64,000 nucleotides of DNA from an uncultured Bacteroides sp. (lineage in GTDB: Bacteria > Bacteroidota > Bacteroidia > Bacteroidales > Bacteroidaceae). Shown piece after piece: positions 26,545 through 36,437 of the stretch (within the stretch, counting starts at the first letter, position 1; each line of letters opens with the position of its first letter). Position numbers and translations under genes: made by a program. The notes under the pieces were generated by a model. The model had not been told where the DNA came from and searched no databases. It worked only from the letters and a program-made list of their open reading frames with translations. The stretch spans positions 1 to 64,000 of the forward strand of contig USLU01000003.1 in NCBI GenBank assembly GCA_900555635.1, in the 5' to 3' direction.

Positions 26545-28881
26545 ATGAGAAAAAACATTTGCTTTTTAGTAGCAATTTTATTAATCAACTTTTTAGCAGT
26601 GCAAGCTGCTGAGTTTGACTTGATAGGAAAACATCGCATTGTTTCCGCCAAAGAGGAACAAGAAGTAGTGAACACAGCTATCAGTATCTTTAGCTCTGAT
26701 CTCACCAAAGTGGCAGGCAAGGAACTGCAGAATACAGACACGGAAATTATTATAGGAACGATCAATGAAAGCTCTTTGATTGATCAGTTGATAAGCAAAG
26801 GCAAGATTTCAACTAAAGATATTGTAGGAAAGTGGGAGGCTTTCAAAATAGTTTGCCTCAACAATAAGCAGCTTGTAGTGGTGGGTAGTACAGCTCGAGG
26901 TACAGCGTATGGAGTTCTTGAATTATCACGCCTGATGGGAGTTTCTCCATGGGAGTGGTGGGCTGATGTTACTCCCAAACCCCAATCATCCATTAAGATA
27001 AAGAAAGGTACTGTTACTGTACAAAGTCCGTCAGTTGAGTATCGTGGAATATTTCTTAACGATGAAGATTGGGGCTTAGTGCCTTGGAGTTGTCAAACAT
27101 TTGAACCTTCGACCACTCCTAATCATTTGGGTCCTAAAACATACTCTAAGATATTTGAGCTTTTACTTCGCTTAAGGGCAAATACAATCTGGCCGGCTAT
27201 GCACGAAGAAACAACCCCTTTTTATACAATAGCAGGTAATAAAGAAGCCGCTCAGAGATATGGTATAGTAGTAGGCACTTCACATTGCGAACCTATGATG
27301 AGAAATAATGCAGGTGAATGGTATAAAGCCAAGCTGGGGAGATATAACTTTAAGAACAATCGTGAGAATATAGTCAATTATTGGGCTGAACGCCTTAAGG
27401 AAGTTGCTAATACAGAAGTCTTTATGACTGTAGGTATGCGTGGGGTGCATGATGGAAGAATGGAGGGGGTTAAAACAACTTCGGAATATAGAGATGCATT
27501 ACATGAAGTTTTTGATGTTCAAAAGGATTTATTAGCTAAATATATAAATCCTGAGGTAGAGAAGATTCCTCAATCAATGGTTCTGTATAAGGAAGTGCTG
27601 AATGTTTATAAGGATAGCCTTAAAGTTCCCGACTATGTAACTTTGATGTGGACTGATGATAATAATGGGTATATAACCAATTTAAGTAACTCTGAAGAAC
27701 AGAAGCGAAAAGGAGGTTCAGGTATTTATTACCACATTTCTTATTGGGGCTCTCCACATGATTATTTATGGTTATGTTCTACTCCTCCGGCACTTCTCCA
27801 TCTTCAAATGCGCCGTGCATGGGAACATAATGCACGTAAAATATGGATTTTGAACGTAGGTGATATTAAACCTGCTGAATATGATACAGAGCTTTTTATG
27901 GATATGGCCTGGAATATTAACTCTGTTGATTATACAAGCCTGGAGAATCATTTAGAGAATTGGGCAATCCGTGAGTTTGGAGAGCAGAGTGCCAAGCCGA
28001 TTGTTGATATAATGAATGAGTATTATCGTTTAGCTTCGGTTCGCCGACCTGAACACATGGGCTTTAATAGGGTGGAAATTAGTGGTTATCCCAGAGGGGG
28101 ACTGATGCCGGTAGCTACTCCCGAATTTACCGAAGACGAAGCCCGAAAAAGACTTGAAGACTATGATAGGATAGAAAAAGCCGCAACCGAACTTGCTGCT
28201 TCTATTCCTTCAATTCGGATGGATGCTTATTATCAGTTGGTCGAGTATCCGGTCAGGGCTGCTTCGCAGATGAATAAAAAGTTATTGCTTACCGGTCAGC
28301 CTGCATTAAGTGCCTATAATGAGATTGTTAAATTAACAGACCGGTATAACAAACAGATATCCAACGGGAAGTGGAATTTAATTATGGATATGAAACCGCG
28401 CAATTTACCGGTTTTTGAACCACCCGTTTATACTCATATTGATGCAAAACTTTGCCTTCCGAATCCTAAAAGTAGCTATACTATCAAAGGAAGTGAGTTT
28501 GCAAATAAAACTGGAACTATTCGTGTGATCAAAGGATTGGGACATAGTTATCAGGCAACAGAAATAGGAAAAGAGTCTTCATCGGAATATTTGTTGAAAG
28601 TTAATGAAGGGGGCGAATACGAGATTCAGTTAGGCTTTATACCTATGCAGCCAGCTGTAGGCGGTGATTTGCGTGTACAAGTGACTTTGGACGGAAAAGA
28701 CATGGGAGTGTATTCTATTTTTGAGAAACCTTTTACAGATCCTTGGCGTGTAAATGTAGCACAGCATCAGGCAATCATAACATTGAAGCACATATTAGAC
28801 AATATGAAAGAACATACTCTTACTATAAAAGCATTAGACAATGATATAATTATTGATTGCATAAAAATGATTGGCAGGTAA
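26545..28881 (+). CDS. GH115 alpha-glucuronidase
   Basis: This is a 778-residue secreted enzyme. I chose the ATG at 26545 because it starts directly before the signal peptide (RKNICFLVAILLINFLAVQA); an in-frame ATG at 26479 would add 22 residues and overlap the hairpin. Family features include an N-terminal alpha/beta domain with VVVGSTARGTAYGVLELSR, then EYRGIFLNDEDWGLVPW, RLRANTIWPAMHEETTPFY and TLMWTDDNNGY in the barrel, and a C-terminal beta domain after residue 640. GH115 enzymes remove (4-O-methyl-)glucuronic acid from xylan, including internal residues, and some act on arabinogalactan. Context with galactosidases and a hexosaminidase suggests a complex decorated glycan. Confidence 0.93.
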   Translation: MRKNICFLVAILLINFLAVQAAEFDLIGKHRIVSAKEEQEVVNTAISIFSSDLTKVAGKELQNTDTEIIIGTINESSLIDQLISKGKISTKDIVGKWEAFKIVCLNNKQLVVVGSTARGTAYGVLELSRLMGVSPWEWWADVTPKPQSSIKIKKGTVTVQSPSVEYRGIFLNDEDWGLVPWSCQTFEPSTTPNHLGPKTYSKIFELLLRLRANTIWPAMHEETTPFYTIAGNKEAAQRYGIVVGTSHCEPMMRNNAGEWYKAKLGRYNFKNNRENIVNYWAERLKEVANTEVFMTVGMRGVHDGRMEGVKTTSEYRDALHEVFDVQKDLLAKYINPEVEKIPQSMVLYKEVLNVYKDSLKVPDYVTLMWTDDNNGYITNLSNSEEQKRKGGSGIYYHISYWGSPHDYLWLCSTPPALLHLQMRRAWEHNARKIWILNVGDIKPAEYDTELFMDMAWNINSVDYTSLENHLENWAIREFGEQSAKPIVDIMNEYYRLASVRRPEHMGFNRVEISGYPRGGLMPVATPEFTEDEARKRLEDYDRIEKAATELAASIPSIRMDAYYQLVEYPVRAASQMNKKLLLTGQPALSAYNEIVKLTDRYNKQISNGKWNLIMDMKPRNLPVFEPPVYTHIDAKLCLPNPKSSYTIKGSEFANKTGTIRVIKGLGHSYQATEIGKESSSEYLLKVNEGGEYEIQLGFIPMQPAVGGDLRVQVTLDGKDMGVYSIFEKPFTDPWRVNVAQHQAIITLKHILDNMKEHTLTIKALDNDIIIDCIKMIGR

Positions 28882-29354
28882 TGTTCTTGTGTATTGGTTA
28901 AGATGTCTTTCTGCTTGTGTTGGAAATGAATGTACTTTCGTATTCGTATGAAGAAACGTATATCTGACAGGCCTTTTTTATTTAAGCAGGAGGTGGCAGA
29001 CGCAATGTTAACAAGGTTTTAATGTATTGTACACGTATATTAAGCCTCTTGCACACTCTGTTTTGACGTATCATACACTGGTGATGAAGACGAAATTACG
29101 GCATATATTGACATCTGTATGATTACACAAGACGAATGTGACAACAAAATAGTACGCGTTTAGGATAAATTCAGCTAACATGTGTCTCTATAGCTTTTAA
29201 ATCAGCATCTTTTTACGATATTATCCTTTATTTGTACGCGATTTTTCTACCTCAAACGATGTCCTCATTATCTTTGCAGCACGAACCTTTGTAGATGGAG
29301 TTGCGCAACGAAATGACAGGTTTAATAAAAATGTTATCTTAATCAACTACTATT
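28882..29354. other. Intergenic region before the third susC
   Basis: No gene is supported in these 473 bp. The right end holds operator-promoter copy 3. ATTGTACACGTATATT at 29026 resembles the operator core but has no -7 box 38 bp downstream. No clear intrinsic terminator for GH115 was found. Confidence 0.55.
29213..29276 (+). promoter_or_regulatory. Operator-promoter copy 3 of the locus B regulon
   Basis: TTTGTACGCGATTTTTCTAC starts at 29231 and the -7 box TATCTTTG lies at 29269-29276, again 38 bp apart. The upstream half-site TTTACGATATTATC lies at 29213. The ATG of the third susC is 78 bp after the -7 box. Confidence 0.8.
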
Positions 29355-32300
29355 ATGAATGTAGAAAAAACATCAGAAAAGCATGTCGGCTTCCTGTATA
29401 AGCGCCGACCTTCAAGCAAACTTTCAGCTTTGGTGGCATTGTTTATCTTTTTATCCTGTGTCACGGCAAGTGCACAGAGTGTACAGAGAAAGATAATAAC
29501 GGGAATCGTGACCGATCAGGCCGGCGAATCCATTATCGGTGCCAATGTGATAGAAAAAGGAACTTCTAATGGAACGATTACCGATATTGAAGGAAAATTT
29601 AAACTCGAAGTGAGTGAAAAGGGTACTATTCAGGTAACTTTTATTGGCTATGCTTCTTATGAATCTCCTGTAGGAAAACAAACTAATTTCAATATTAAGC
29701 TTCAGGATGACTCTCAGACATTGAGCGAAGTAGTTGTAGTGGGTTATGGCGTACAACGCAAAGTAACCACTACCGGCGCCGTGTCCAAAGTAGATGGTGG
29801 CGAACTGAAGAAACTCTCTATTCCCAATGCTGCTAAGGCACTACAAGGGCAAGTTTCCGGTCTTACGATTATCGACCGTGGCGGTGTGCCGGGTGGCGAT
29901 AGTCCGGTTATTTATCTGCGTGGTATCGGTACTACGGGTAATTCATCGCCGCTGGTTCTGGTGGACGGTGTGGAGATGTCGCTCAGCGCCGTGCCCTCTT
30001 CCGAGATCGAGAACATCTCTGTATTGAAGGATGCTGCTTCAGCCTCTATCTATGGTTCGCGTGCTGCCCACGGTGTAATACTTGTGACCACAAAGAAAGG
30101 TAAAGCCGGTAAAGTCAATGTGAGCTATAACGGTACCATTGGTTTGCAAGACCGTGCCATCAAAGCCAAGCAAGTTTCCGCCCGCGAATATATGGATATG
30201 GTGAACGAAGCTTTGTTGAATGCCGGCAAAGCAAAAGGCAAATACTCGCCCGAAGATATCGACATTACCGAAAGTGGTACTGATCCCTACAAACATGCCT
30301 ATAACGTTTGGCCCGACGAAGTATTCAAGAGTACCTATATTACCGAGCACAATCTCGCAGTGAATGGTGGTAATGAGAATGCCCGCTATATGGTATCCTT
30401 CAACTACCTCGATCAACCTGGCCTTACAGCCAATACCGATTTTCAACGTTACAACTTCCGCACAAGCACTGAAATCCAGATAAATAAGTACATCAAATTA
30501 AGTAGTGACCTCACTTATCGTCACGACGACCGTCTGAAGCCTCAACGTTTGGGCGACGCCCTCTATCGCGCTTGGGCCATGCAACCCACTACAGCTGCCC
30601 GCTACGAAAACGGCGACTATGCCTTGGACGGACAGAATCTAAGTGTTCTTTCTTATACCGACCTCGATGTAGTAGGTGAAGAACGTTACGTAGCCGATGC
30701 TGTTTTCGGTCAAGCCAAGGTTGATATTGAGCCTTTGAAAGACCTCGTATTTACCGGTCTTGTATCATTAAACGGACTTTGGGACAGACAGAAGATTCAC
30801 TACAAGAACCATAAGTATTACAATGAAGAGGGCAAGCTCATCACTCAAGCCAACAATCCCAATAGTGTGGAAGATGCTCGCAACAACCGCTACGAACTTA
30901 CTCTTCGTTTCCTTGCCAACTACAAGAAGCAACTGGGTGAAGACCATAATCTTGCCTTCCTCTACGGTATGGAACAGATTTCGTATCGCAACTACTGGTC
31001 GAAAGCTCAGCGTAAAGATCTTATCTCGGATGATCTTCCCGATGTGTCACTCGGCTCTGCAGCCAGCCAGTTTGCTGAGGGTAAACCCGAACAACGCGGT
31101 CTTAACTCTTTCTTCGGACGTATCAATTATGCCTTCAAAGACAGATATTTATTTGAAGCCAATCTTCGTGCCGATGGTTCTTCACGCTTTGCCAAAGGGC
31201 ATAAATGGGGTATCTTCCCTTCATTCTCAGCTGCATGGCGCATCTCGGAAGAGAACTTTATGAAAAGCTTGACTTTTATCGACAACCTGAAACTGCGTGC
31301 ATCTTGGGGACAGACGGGTAACGAACGTATCGACAACTTTCTGTATCTGCCTCAGTACACCACTGAAAATGTAATTGTCAACAACAGTCTGTCTACCGCC
31401 GTTTATCAAAAGAAGATGGCTAATCCTGACATCACTTGGGAAACAGTAGAGCAAACCAATATCGGTATTGATTTCAGCTTATGGAATGGTTTGTTCTTCG
31501 GTGAGTTAGACTGGTATCGCAAAGACACCAAAGATATTCTTCTTGCATTGGGTATTCCTCGCTTCATTGGTCTTGATGCACCGATGCAGAACGCCGGTGT
31601 TGTAAGAAACAGTGGTATTGAAACGATGCTTGGTTTCCGCAAGTCATTCAAAGATTTCAAGTTGACTACTTCGGTGAATTTCTCATACAACGACAACAAA
31701 TGGGTAGATCGTGGTAGCGATAAACGTAATATCAACGGTTGGACTATCCAAGCCGAAGGCTCACCTATTCACGCATTCTACATCTACAAAGCCGACGGAT
31801 TGATAGCCAACGACGAAGAACTGGCAGAATACAAAGCAAAGCATAAATCCGATCCACGTGGTATGGCTGTACTGAAAGCCGGTGATGTGAAGTTTGTCGA
31901 TACGAATCATGATGGTACTATTGATGCTGATGACCGTCAGATATACAGACCGAATATTCCTGCATTTACCTTCGGACTTAATGTAAATGCTGAATATAAA
32001 GGCTTCGACCTTAGTCTTCTCTTCCAAGGAACAGCTGGTGGTAATCAGTTCCTTGAGAAAGAGTATGTAGAGGGGCCCAACTACGAAGTGTTTACCGGTA
32101 TCCACTTCCGTGACCGTTGGACGGAAACCAATCAACGCGGCGATGCTTCCATGCCCCGCCTCGAAGCTGCTAACAACCGCAACTCATCCAACTACAACTC
32201 CTTCTTTCTGCAAGACTGTTCATACTTGCGCTTGAAGAATGCGCAACTGGGCTACACTTTACCCTCTACGCTTGTTAAAAAGATGGGTATGAACACACTG

Positions 32301-32438
32301 CGTTTCTATGTATCAGGCTCTAACCTGCTTACCTTTAGTAGTATGTTCCAAGGCATCGATCCTGAAAAGGAAAACGGAAGAGTGGATGCTTATCCTGTAC
32401 TGCGTACAATAAACTTTGGTGTTAACATTAATTTCTAA
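29355..32438 (+). CDS. SusC/RagA-like TonB-dependent transporter
   Basis: This 1027-residue outer-membrane transporter is the second SusC of locus B. The N-terminus (long pre-signal region, TASAQS cleavage region, carboxypeptidase-regulatory-like domain, LSEVVVVGYG) is almost the same as in the protein encoded at 21005, but from about residue 135 onward the plug and barrel are different. Plug motifs include EIENISVLKDAASASIYGS. The barrel ends FGVNINF with a terminal aromatic residue. It is followed 9 bp later by its SusD partner. From about 29760 on, codon use becomes richer in C-ending codons than in the gene at 21005, which supports a mosaic origin. Confidence 0.95.
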   Translation: MNVEKTSEKHVGFLYKRRPSSKLSALVALFIFLSCVTASAQSVQRKIITGIVTDQAGESIIGANVIEKGTSNGTITDIEGKFKLEVSEKGTIQVTFIGYASYESPVGKQTNFNIKLQDDSQTLSEVVVVGYGVQRKVTTTGAVSKVDGGELKKLSIPNAAKALQGQVSGLTIIDRGGVPGGDSPVIYLRGIGTTGNSSPLVLVDGVEMSLSAVPSSEIENISVLKDAASASIYGSRAAHGVILVTTKKGKAGKVNVSYNGTIGLQDRAIKAKQVSAREYMDMVNEALLNAGKAKGKYSPEDIDITESGTDPYKHAYNVWPDEVFKSTYITEHNLAVNGGNENARYMVSFNYLDQPGLTANTDFQRYNFRTSTEIQINKYIKLSSDLTYRHDDRLKPQRLGDALYRAWAMQPTTAARYENGDYALDGQNLSVLSYTDLDVVGEERYVADAVFGQAKVDIEPLKDLVFTGLVSLNGLWDRQKIHYKNHKYYNEEGKLITQANNPNSVEDARNNRYELTLRFLANYKKQLGEDHNLAFLYGMEQISYRNYWSKAQRKDLISDDLPDVSLGSAASQFAEGKPEQRGLNSFFGRINYAFKDRYLFEANLRADGSSRFAKGHKWGIFPSFSAAWRISEENFMKSLTFIDNLKLRASWGQTGNERIDNFLYLPQYTTENVIVNNSLSTAVYQKKMANPDITWETVEQTNIGIDFSLWNGLFFGELDWYRKDTKDILLALGIPRFIGLDAPMQNAGVVRNSGIETMLGFRKSFKDFKLTTSVNFSYNDNKWVDRGSDKRNINGWTIQAEGSPIHAFYIYKADGLIANDEELAEYKAKHKSDPRGMAVLKAGDVKFVDTNHDGTIDADDRQIYRPNIPAFTFGLNVNAEYKGFDLSLLFQGTAGGNQFLEKEYVEGPNYEVFTGIHFRDRWTETNQRGDASMPRLEAANNRNSSNYNSFFLQDCSYLRLKNAQLGYTLPSTLVKKMGMNTLRFYVSGSNLLTFSSMFQGIDPEKENGRVDAYPVLRTINFGVNINF

Positions 32439-32447
32439 TACAACAAG

Positions 32448-34124
32448 ATGAATATTATGAAAAGATATAAGAAAGCATGGCTTTACGCAGCTCTTTGCTT
32501 GACGATGGGATTGGCAAGCGGATGCGAAAGCAATATTGACTTGGAACCGCAAGGTATTATAACTGCGGAAGGCTATTTCAAGTCACAAGATGATTTTGAG
32601 AAAGCATTGAGCGGACTGTACGACCGCTTCCACTATGACAACTATCCTTTCTGGATGGACGGTGTGACCGATAATGGGCTTATCAATCAAAGTTGGAACT
32701 GGGGGTATGACCTCAGTCTGGGCAATGGAAGCCCCACTTCCAGCTTTTCGACTGACAAGTGGACGCGCAGCTATATCTGTATACAGCGAGCCAACAATGT
32801 TATCAATAATATTGATCGTTTCCAGTGGCCTGGAGGTGCTACTGATACTAATCGCAACCGTATTTTAGGTGAGGCAAAGGTAGTGCGTGCCTTCTTCTAC
32901 CTCGATCTGCTTGGCAGTTTCGGCAGAATACTGTTCTATACTGAAAACCCTGCCTCCGTAGCCGACAGTAAGAACCTTAAGCAGGTGGAAGACATGAAAC
33001 CCGTGTACGACTTCCTGCTGAACGACCTCAAAGAAGCTATTGAAGGCTTGCCCGAAAAGGCTGCTCATAAATTCAAGATTGGCAAACCCGCTGCGCGCTT
33101 ACTTCGTGCCCGTATAGCTGCTTATGCTGCCGGTTACCTGAAGGAAAAGACTTATTACAACACCACCCTCGAAGAAACTGCCTTGCTGATAGCATCCGCT
33201 CCCAAGTTGGGTGACTATAACAGCCTTTTCACCGACGGTTGTGAGAAGATTGACGAAGTGATTTTAGCTAAAGGCTACACAATTGATAAGAAGAACGGTT
33301 GGGGAAACTGGTACAATCAATCCATTAACGGATATTGTGTTACCGTGCCTACTAAATCGATGGTGGATGCTTACGAATACCTGCAACCCCGCAACGAAAA
33401 ACTACCCTACGTGAATAAGGATCCACGCCTCTATGCCAGCATCTACGTGCCGGGTATGAAGTTGCGCGACAGATACTATAACACTATCCCCAATAATATT
33501 GTGACCAAGGATGGAAAGAGCTACTTCGACCCTGCACAAGAGTACGGTGCTCTGCAAGATGCCCCTGTATCAGTGGGCGATGCACCGGGCGAAGGCGGCG
33601 GCAGTGAGTGGAATAAAACTTGCTCGGGCTTCTCGTGGAAAAAGTATTGCCAGGGATTGGAGACATGGACTACGTTTAACTCCTTCATTGTCTTCCGTTA
33701 TGCTGAGGCTTATCTGCTGAGAGCCGAAGCGCTGGTAGAAACCAACGGTGACATTACCGAAGCAAAAGGGTTGATAAAGACCATTCGCGACCGTGCTGGA
33801 AACACCAACGACATAGATCAGGCTGTGAAAGACCTCTATGGTGGTAGTTTGCTCAACCTCATTCGCAACGAGGCTCGCGTAGAGTTTGCTCACGAAGGAT
33901 TGCGCTTCTTCGATATCCGCCGTTGGGATATTCTGCTCGATGTAATGAACCAACCGATAGGTGGAGTAGAATATTATGTAAATACTGATAAGGGACGTGT
34001 AAAGAAAGTGCATGTACCGGCAGTACGTACTACTTATACCAAGAAGGACTTTTGGTGGCCTATTCCGCAAGCCGAAATCGATGTGAACGAAGGACGCTTG
34101 ACACAGAATAAAGACTGGAAGTAA
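32448..34124 (+). CDS. SusD/RagB-like outer-membrane lipoprotein
   Basis: This 558-residue lipoprotein has a lipobox LASGC with Cys26; a second ATG at 32457 would shorten it by three residues. SusD/RagB features are the early ITAEGYFKSQDDFEKALSGLY segment, the helical AKVVRAFFYLDLLGSFGRI segment, and the C-terminal RNEARVEFAHEGLRFFDIRRW motif followed by FWWPIPQAEIDVN. It partners the SusC encoded 9 bp upstream. The glycan bound is unknown. A hairpin at 34166-34197 follows. Confidence 0.93.
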   Translation: MNIMKRYKKAWLYAALCLTMGLASGCESNIDLEPQGIITAEGYFKSQDDFEKALSGLYDRFHYDNYPFWMDGVTDNGLINQSWNWGYDLSLGNGSPTSSFSTDKWTRSYICIQRANNVINNIDRFQWPGGATDTNRNRILGEAKVVRAFFYLDLLGSFGRILFYTENPASVADSKNLKQVEDMKPVYDFLLNDLKEAIEGLPEKAAHKFKIGKPAARLLRARIAAYAAGYLKEKTYYNTTLEETALLIASAPKLGDYNSLFTDGCEKIDEVILAKGYTIDKKNGWGNWYNQSINGYCVTVPTKSMVDAYEYLQPRNEKLPYVNKDPRLYASIYVPGMKLRDRYYNTIPNNIVTKDGKSYFDPAQEYGALQDAPVSVGDAPGEGGGSEWNKTCSGFSWKKYCQGLETWTTFNSFIVFRYAEAYLLRAEALVETNGDITEAKGLIKTIRDRAGNTNDIDQAVKDLYGGSLLNLIRNEARVEFAHEGLRFFDIRRWDILLDVMNQPIGGVEYYVNTDKGRVKKVHVPAVRTTYTKKDFWWPIPQAEIDVNEGRLTQNKDWK

Positions 34125-34165
34125 CGGTCTGGTGACGAGGTATTAGTTGAATAGTATAAATGTGG

Positions 34166-34197
34166 ACCGTTATATTGTAAAAAAGCGATATAACGGT
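34166..34197 (+). terminator. Hairpin after the third susC/susD pair
   Basis: ACCGTTATAT (34166-34175) and ATATAACGGT (34188-34197) form a perfect 10-bp stem with a 12-nt loop. Only a short T-rich tract follows, so it may be a weak terminator or attenuator before GH36. Confidence 0.5.
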
Positions 34198-34236
34198 TCT
34201 ATGTTTAATTCAAGACATTAAAATAGATGGATTACT

Positions 34237-36426
34237 ATGAATAAAAGAGTTGGTTTAATAATAGCAATGGGACTGCTGGTATCGCATCCTTTATTGGCTA
34301 AAGATTATTTGATCTCCACTCCCGAAACGTCATTGATAGTTACGGCTAATAAGGGAGAAAAGCCCAAAATACAATATTACGGAGTTTTTATAGCTTCTAA
34401 TCAGGTGCAGGGTGTTTACGATGCCGGACTGGCTATGAATGCAGACAGCTATCCGGCTTTTGGCCTTCAGACGGTTGGTGAAAAGGCAGTGGCCATGACC
34501 CAGGCAGACGGTAATATGTCACTGGATCTTGCAGTAGATACTGTAATGCAATATTCTTCTGAGGATGGAGATATCACTGAGATATTTATGAAAGACAAAG
34601 TCTATCCCATCCGGATAAAGCAATACTTCAAAGCATATAAAGGAACGGATTTAATTAGTACTTGGGTGGAAATCACCAATGAAGGAAAAAAGCCGGTGAC
34701 GTTGTATCAGTTTGCTTCTGCTTATCTGCCCATGTATCGTGGTGATAATTGGTTGACTCATTTTCATGGTGCATGGGGAGCGGAGCATACGATGGATGAA
34801 GAGAAGCTGACAAACGGACAAAAAGTGATTGCAAACAAAGATGGGCTGGCTAATACGGAAACGGATAATCCGTCTTTTATGTTATCGTTTGATGGTAAAC
34901 CTCAGGAAGAAACAGGATTTGTTTTTGGAGGTGCATTGGCATGGAGTGGAAACTATAAACTGAAGCTGGATGTCCGAAATACCGGATTAAATATTGTTGC
35001 CGGGATGAATGAAGAGAATTCCCATTATATATTGGAATCTCGTGAAGTCTTCTCTACACCGGAATTTGCGATGACATATAGCTCAAAAGGTAAAGGAGGG
35101 GTGAGTCGTGCTTTTCATCGCTGGGCACGTCAATACAAGATGAACCGGGGAGATAGATTGCATGATATTTTGCTCAACAGTTGGGAAGGTGTTTATTTTA
35201 AAGTAAACCAGCAAGGCATGGATGAGATGATGGAGGCTTTTTCTGCCATGGGTGGCGAACTGTTTGTGATGGATGACGGATGGTTTGGCAATAAATATCC
35301 GCGTAATGGTGGTAGTAGTAGTCTGGGAGACTGGGACGTATGCAAGGAGAAACTACCACAAGGTATTGAAGGACTATTGACTTCTGCCAAAAAGAACCAT
35401 ATAAAGTTTGGTATATGGATTGAACCCGAAATGTCGAACACTCAAAGTGAATTGTTTGAAAAGCATCCTGACTGGATAATGAGAATAGAAAATCGACCGT
35501 TGTCTACCGGAAGGGAAAAAACACAGGTTGTATTGGATCTGACTAATCCCGAAGTGCAGGATTTTGTTTTCGGTGTAGTTGATAATCTCATGACCCGTAA
35601 TCCGGAGATTGCTTACATGAAATGGGATGATAATAGTAGCTTGATGGATTACGGTTCCTCTTATCTGCCTAAAAACAAGCAATCTCATCTTTATATTGAA
35701 TATCACAGGTGCTTGAAAAAAGTACTTGAACGCATTCGTGCCAAGTATCCGGATTTGGTGATGCAGGTTTGTGCCGGTGGTGGCGCACGTGTCAATTATG
35801 GGTTGCTTCCTTACTTTGATGAATTTTGGACAAGCGATGATACGGATGCATTGCAAAGAATCTATATGCAATGGGGAGTTTCGGGCTTTTATCCTGCCAT
35901 GGCTATGGCATCTCATGTCAGTGCTGACAAGAATCACCAGACGGGTCGTCGTCTTCCGTTGAAGTTCCGTTTCGATGTAGCTATGTCCGGACGTCTGGGG
36001 ATGGAAATCCAACCGAAGGATATGAGTGATGTGGATAAGGCTTTTGCCAAACGCGCTATCGCTGCCTACAAAACTATCAGACCAATAGTCCAACAAGGTG
36101 ATTTATACCGGTTGTTATCACCCTATGATAATAAGGGGGCAGCTTCTTTGATGTATGTTACTTCTGAAAAAGATAAAGCAGTGGTTTATGGATATAAGAT
36201 TTCACATTTTATCAATATGTCTGTTCCGAAGATACGGTTGAATGGTTTGAACCCTTCAAAGCTCTATCGTATAACAGATTTGACACCGGTTGATAAAGAA
36301 AAACCTTGTAATTTGGATGGGAAGGTCATTTGTGGTAAACTGTTGATGGAAGAAGGACTTGCAATGAAAGATTTGCTTAAAAGCGAATATTCAAGCTTTG
36401 CTTTAGAACTTCAGGCTATAGAATAA
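34237..36426 (+). CDS. GH36 alpha-galactosidase
   Basis: This 729-residue secreted enzyme would remove alpha-galactose side chains. A signal peptide covers about residues 1-21 (LLVSHPLLA). The N-terminal beta-supersandwich covers about 25-290, the catalytic TIM-barrel about 300-620, and a C-terminal beta domain the rest. VMDDGWFG lies near 350. The nucleophile motif KWDDN has Asp464, and the acid/base motif SDDTD has Asp534, both typical of GH36. Length is usual for the family. The peptidase C26-like gene follows after 11 bp, so the two are co-transcribed. No consensus -7 box was found upstream, so it may be read from the preceding susC promoter. Confidence 0.93.
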   Translation: MNKRVGLIIAMGLLVSHPLLAKDYLISTPETSLIVTANKGEKPKIQYYGVFIASNQVQGVYDAGLAMNADSYPAFGLQTVGEKAVAMTQADGNMSLDLAVDTVMQYSSEDGDITEIFMKDKVYPIRIKQYFKAYKGTDLISTWVEITNEGKKPVTLYQFASAYLPMYRGDNWLTHFHGAWGAEHTMDEEKLTNGQKVIANKDGLANTETDNPSFMLSFDGKPQEETGFVFGGALAWSGNYKLKLDVRNTGLNIVAGMNEENSHYILESREVFSTPEFAMTYSSKGKGGVSRAFHRWARQYKMNRGDRLHDILLNSWEGVYFKVNQQGMDEMMEAFSAMGGELFVMDDGWFGNKYPRNGGSSSLGDWDVCKEKLPQGIEGLLTSAKKNHIKFGIWIEPEMSNTQSELFEKHPDWIMRIENRPLSTGREKTQVVLDLTNPEVQDFVFGVVDNLMTRNPEIAYMKWDDNSSLMDYGSSYLPKNKQSHLYIEYHRCLKKVLERIRAKYPDLVMQVCAGGGARVNYGLLPYFDEFWTSDDTDALQRIYMQWGVSGFYPAMAMASHVSADKNHQTGRRLPLKFRFDVAMSGRLGMEIQPKDMSDVDKAFAKRAIAAYKTIRPIVQQGDLYRLLSPYDNKGAASLMYVTSEKDKAVVYGYKISHFINMSVPKIRLNGLNPSKLYRITDLTPVDKEKPCNLDGKVICGKLLMEEGLAMKDLLKSEYSSFALELQAIE

Positions 36427-36437
36427 CTAGCTGATAT

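Noticed and set aside
29026..29041. Operator-like ATTGTACACGTATATT
   Set aside because: No -7 box occurs 38 bp downstream, unlike the four accepted copies.
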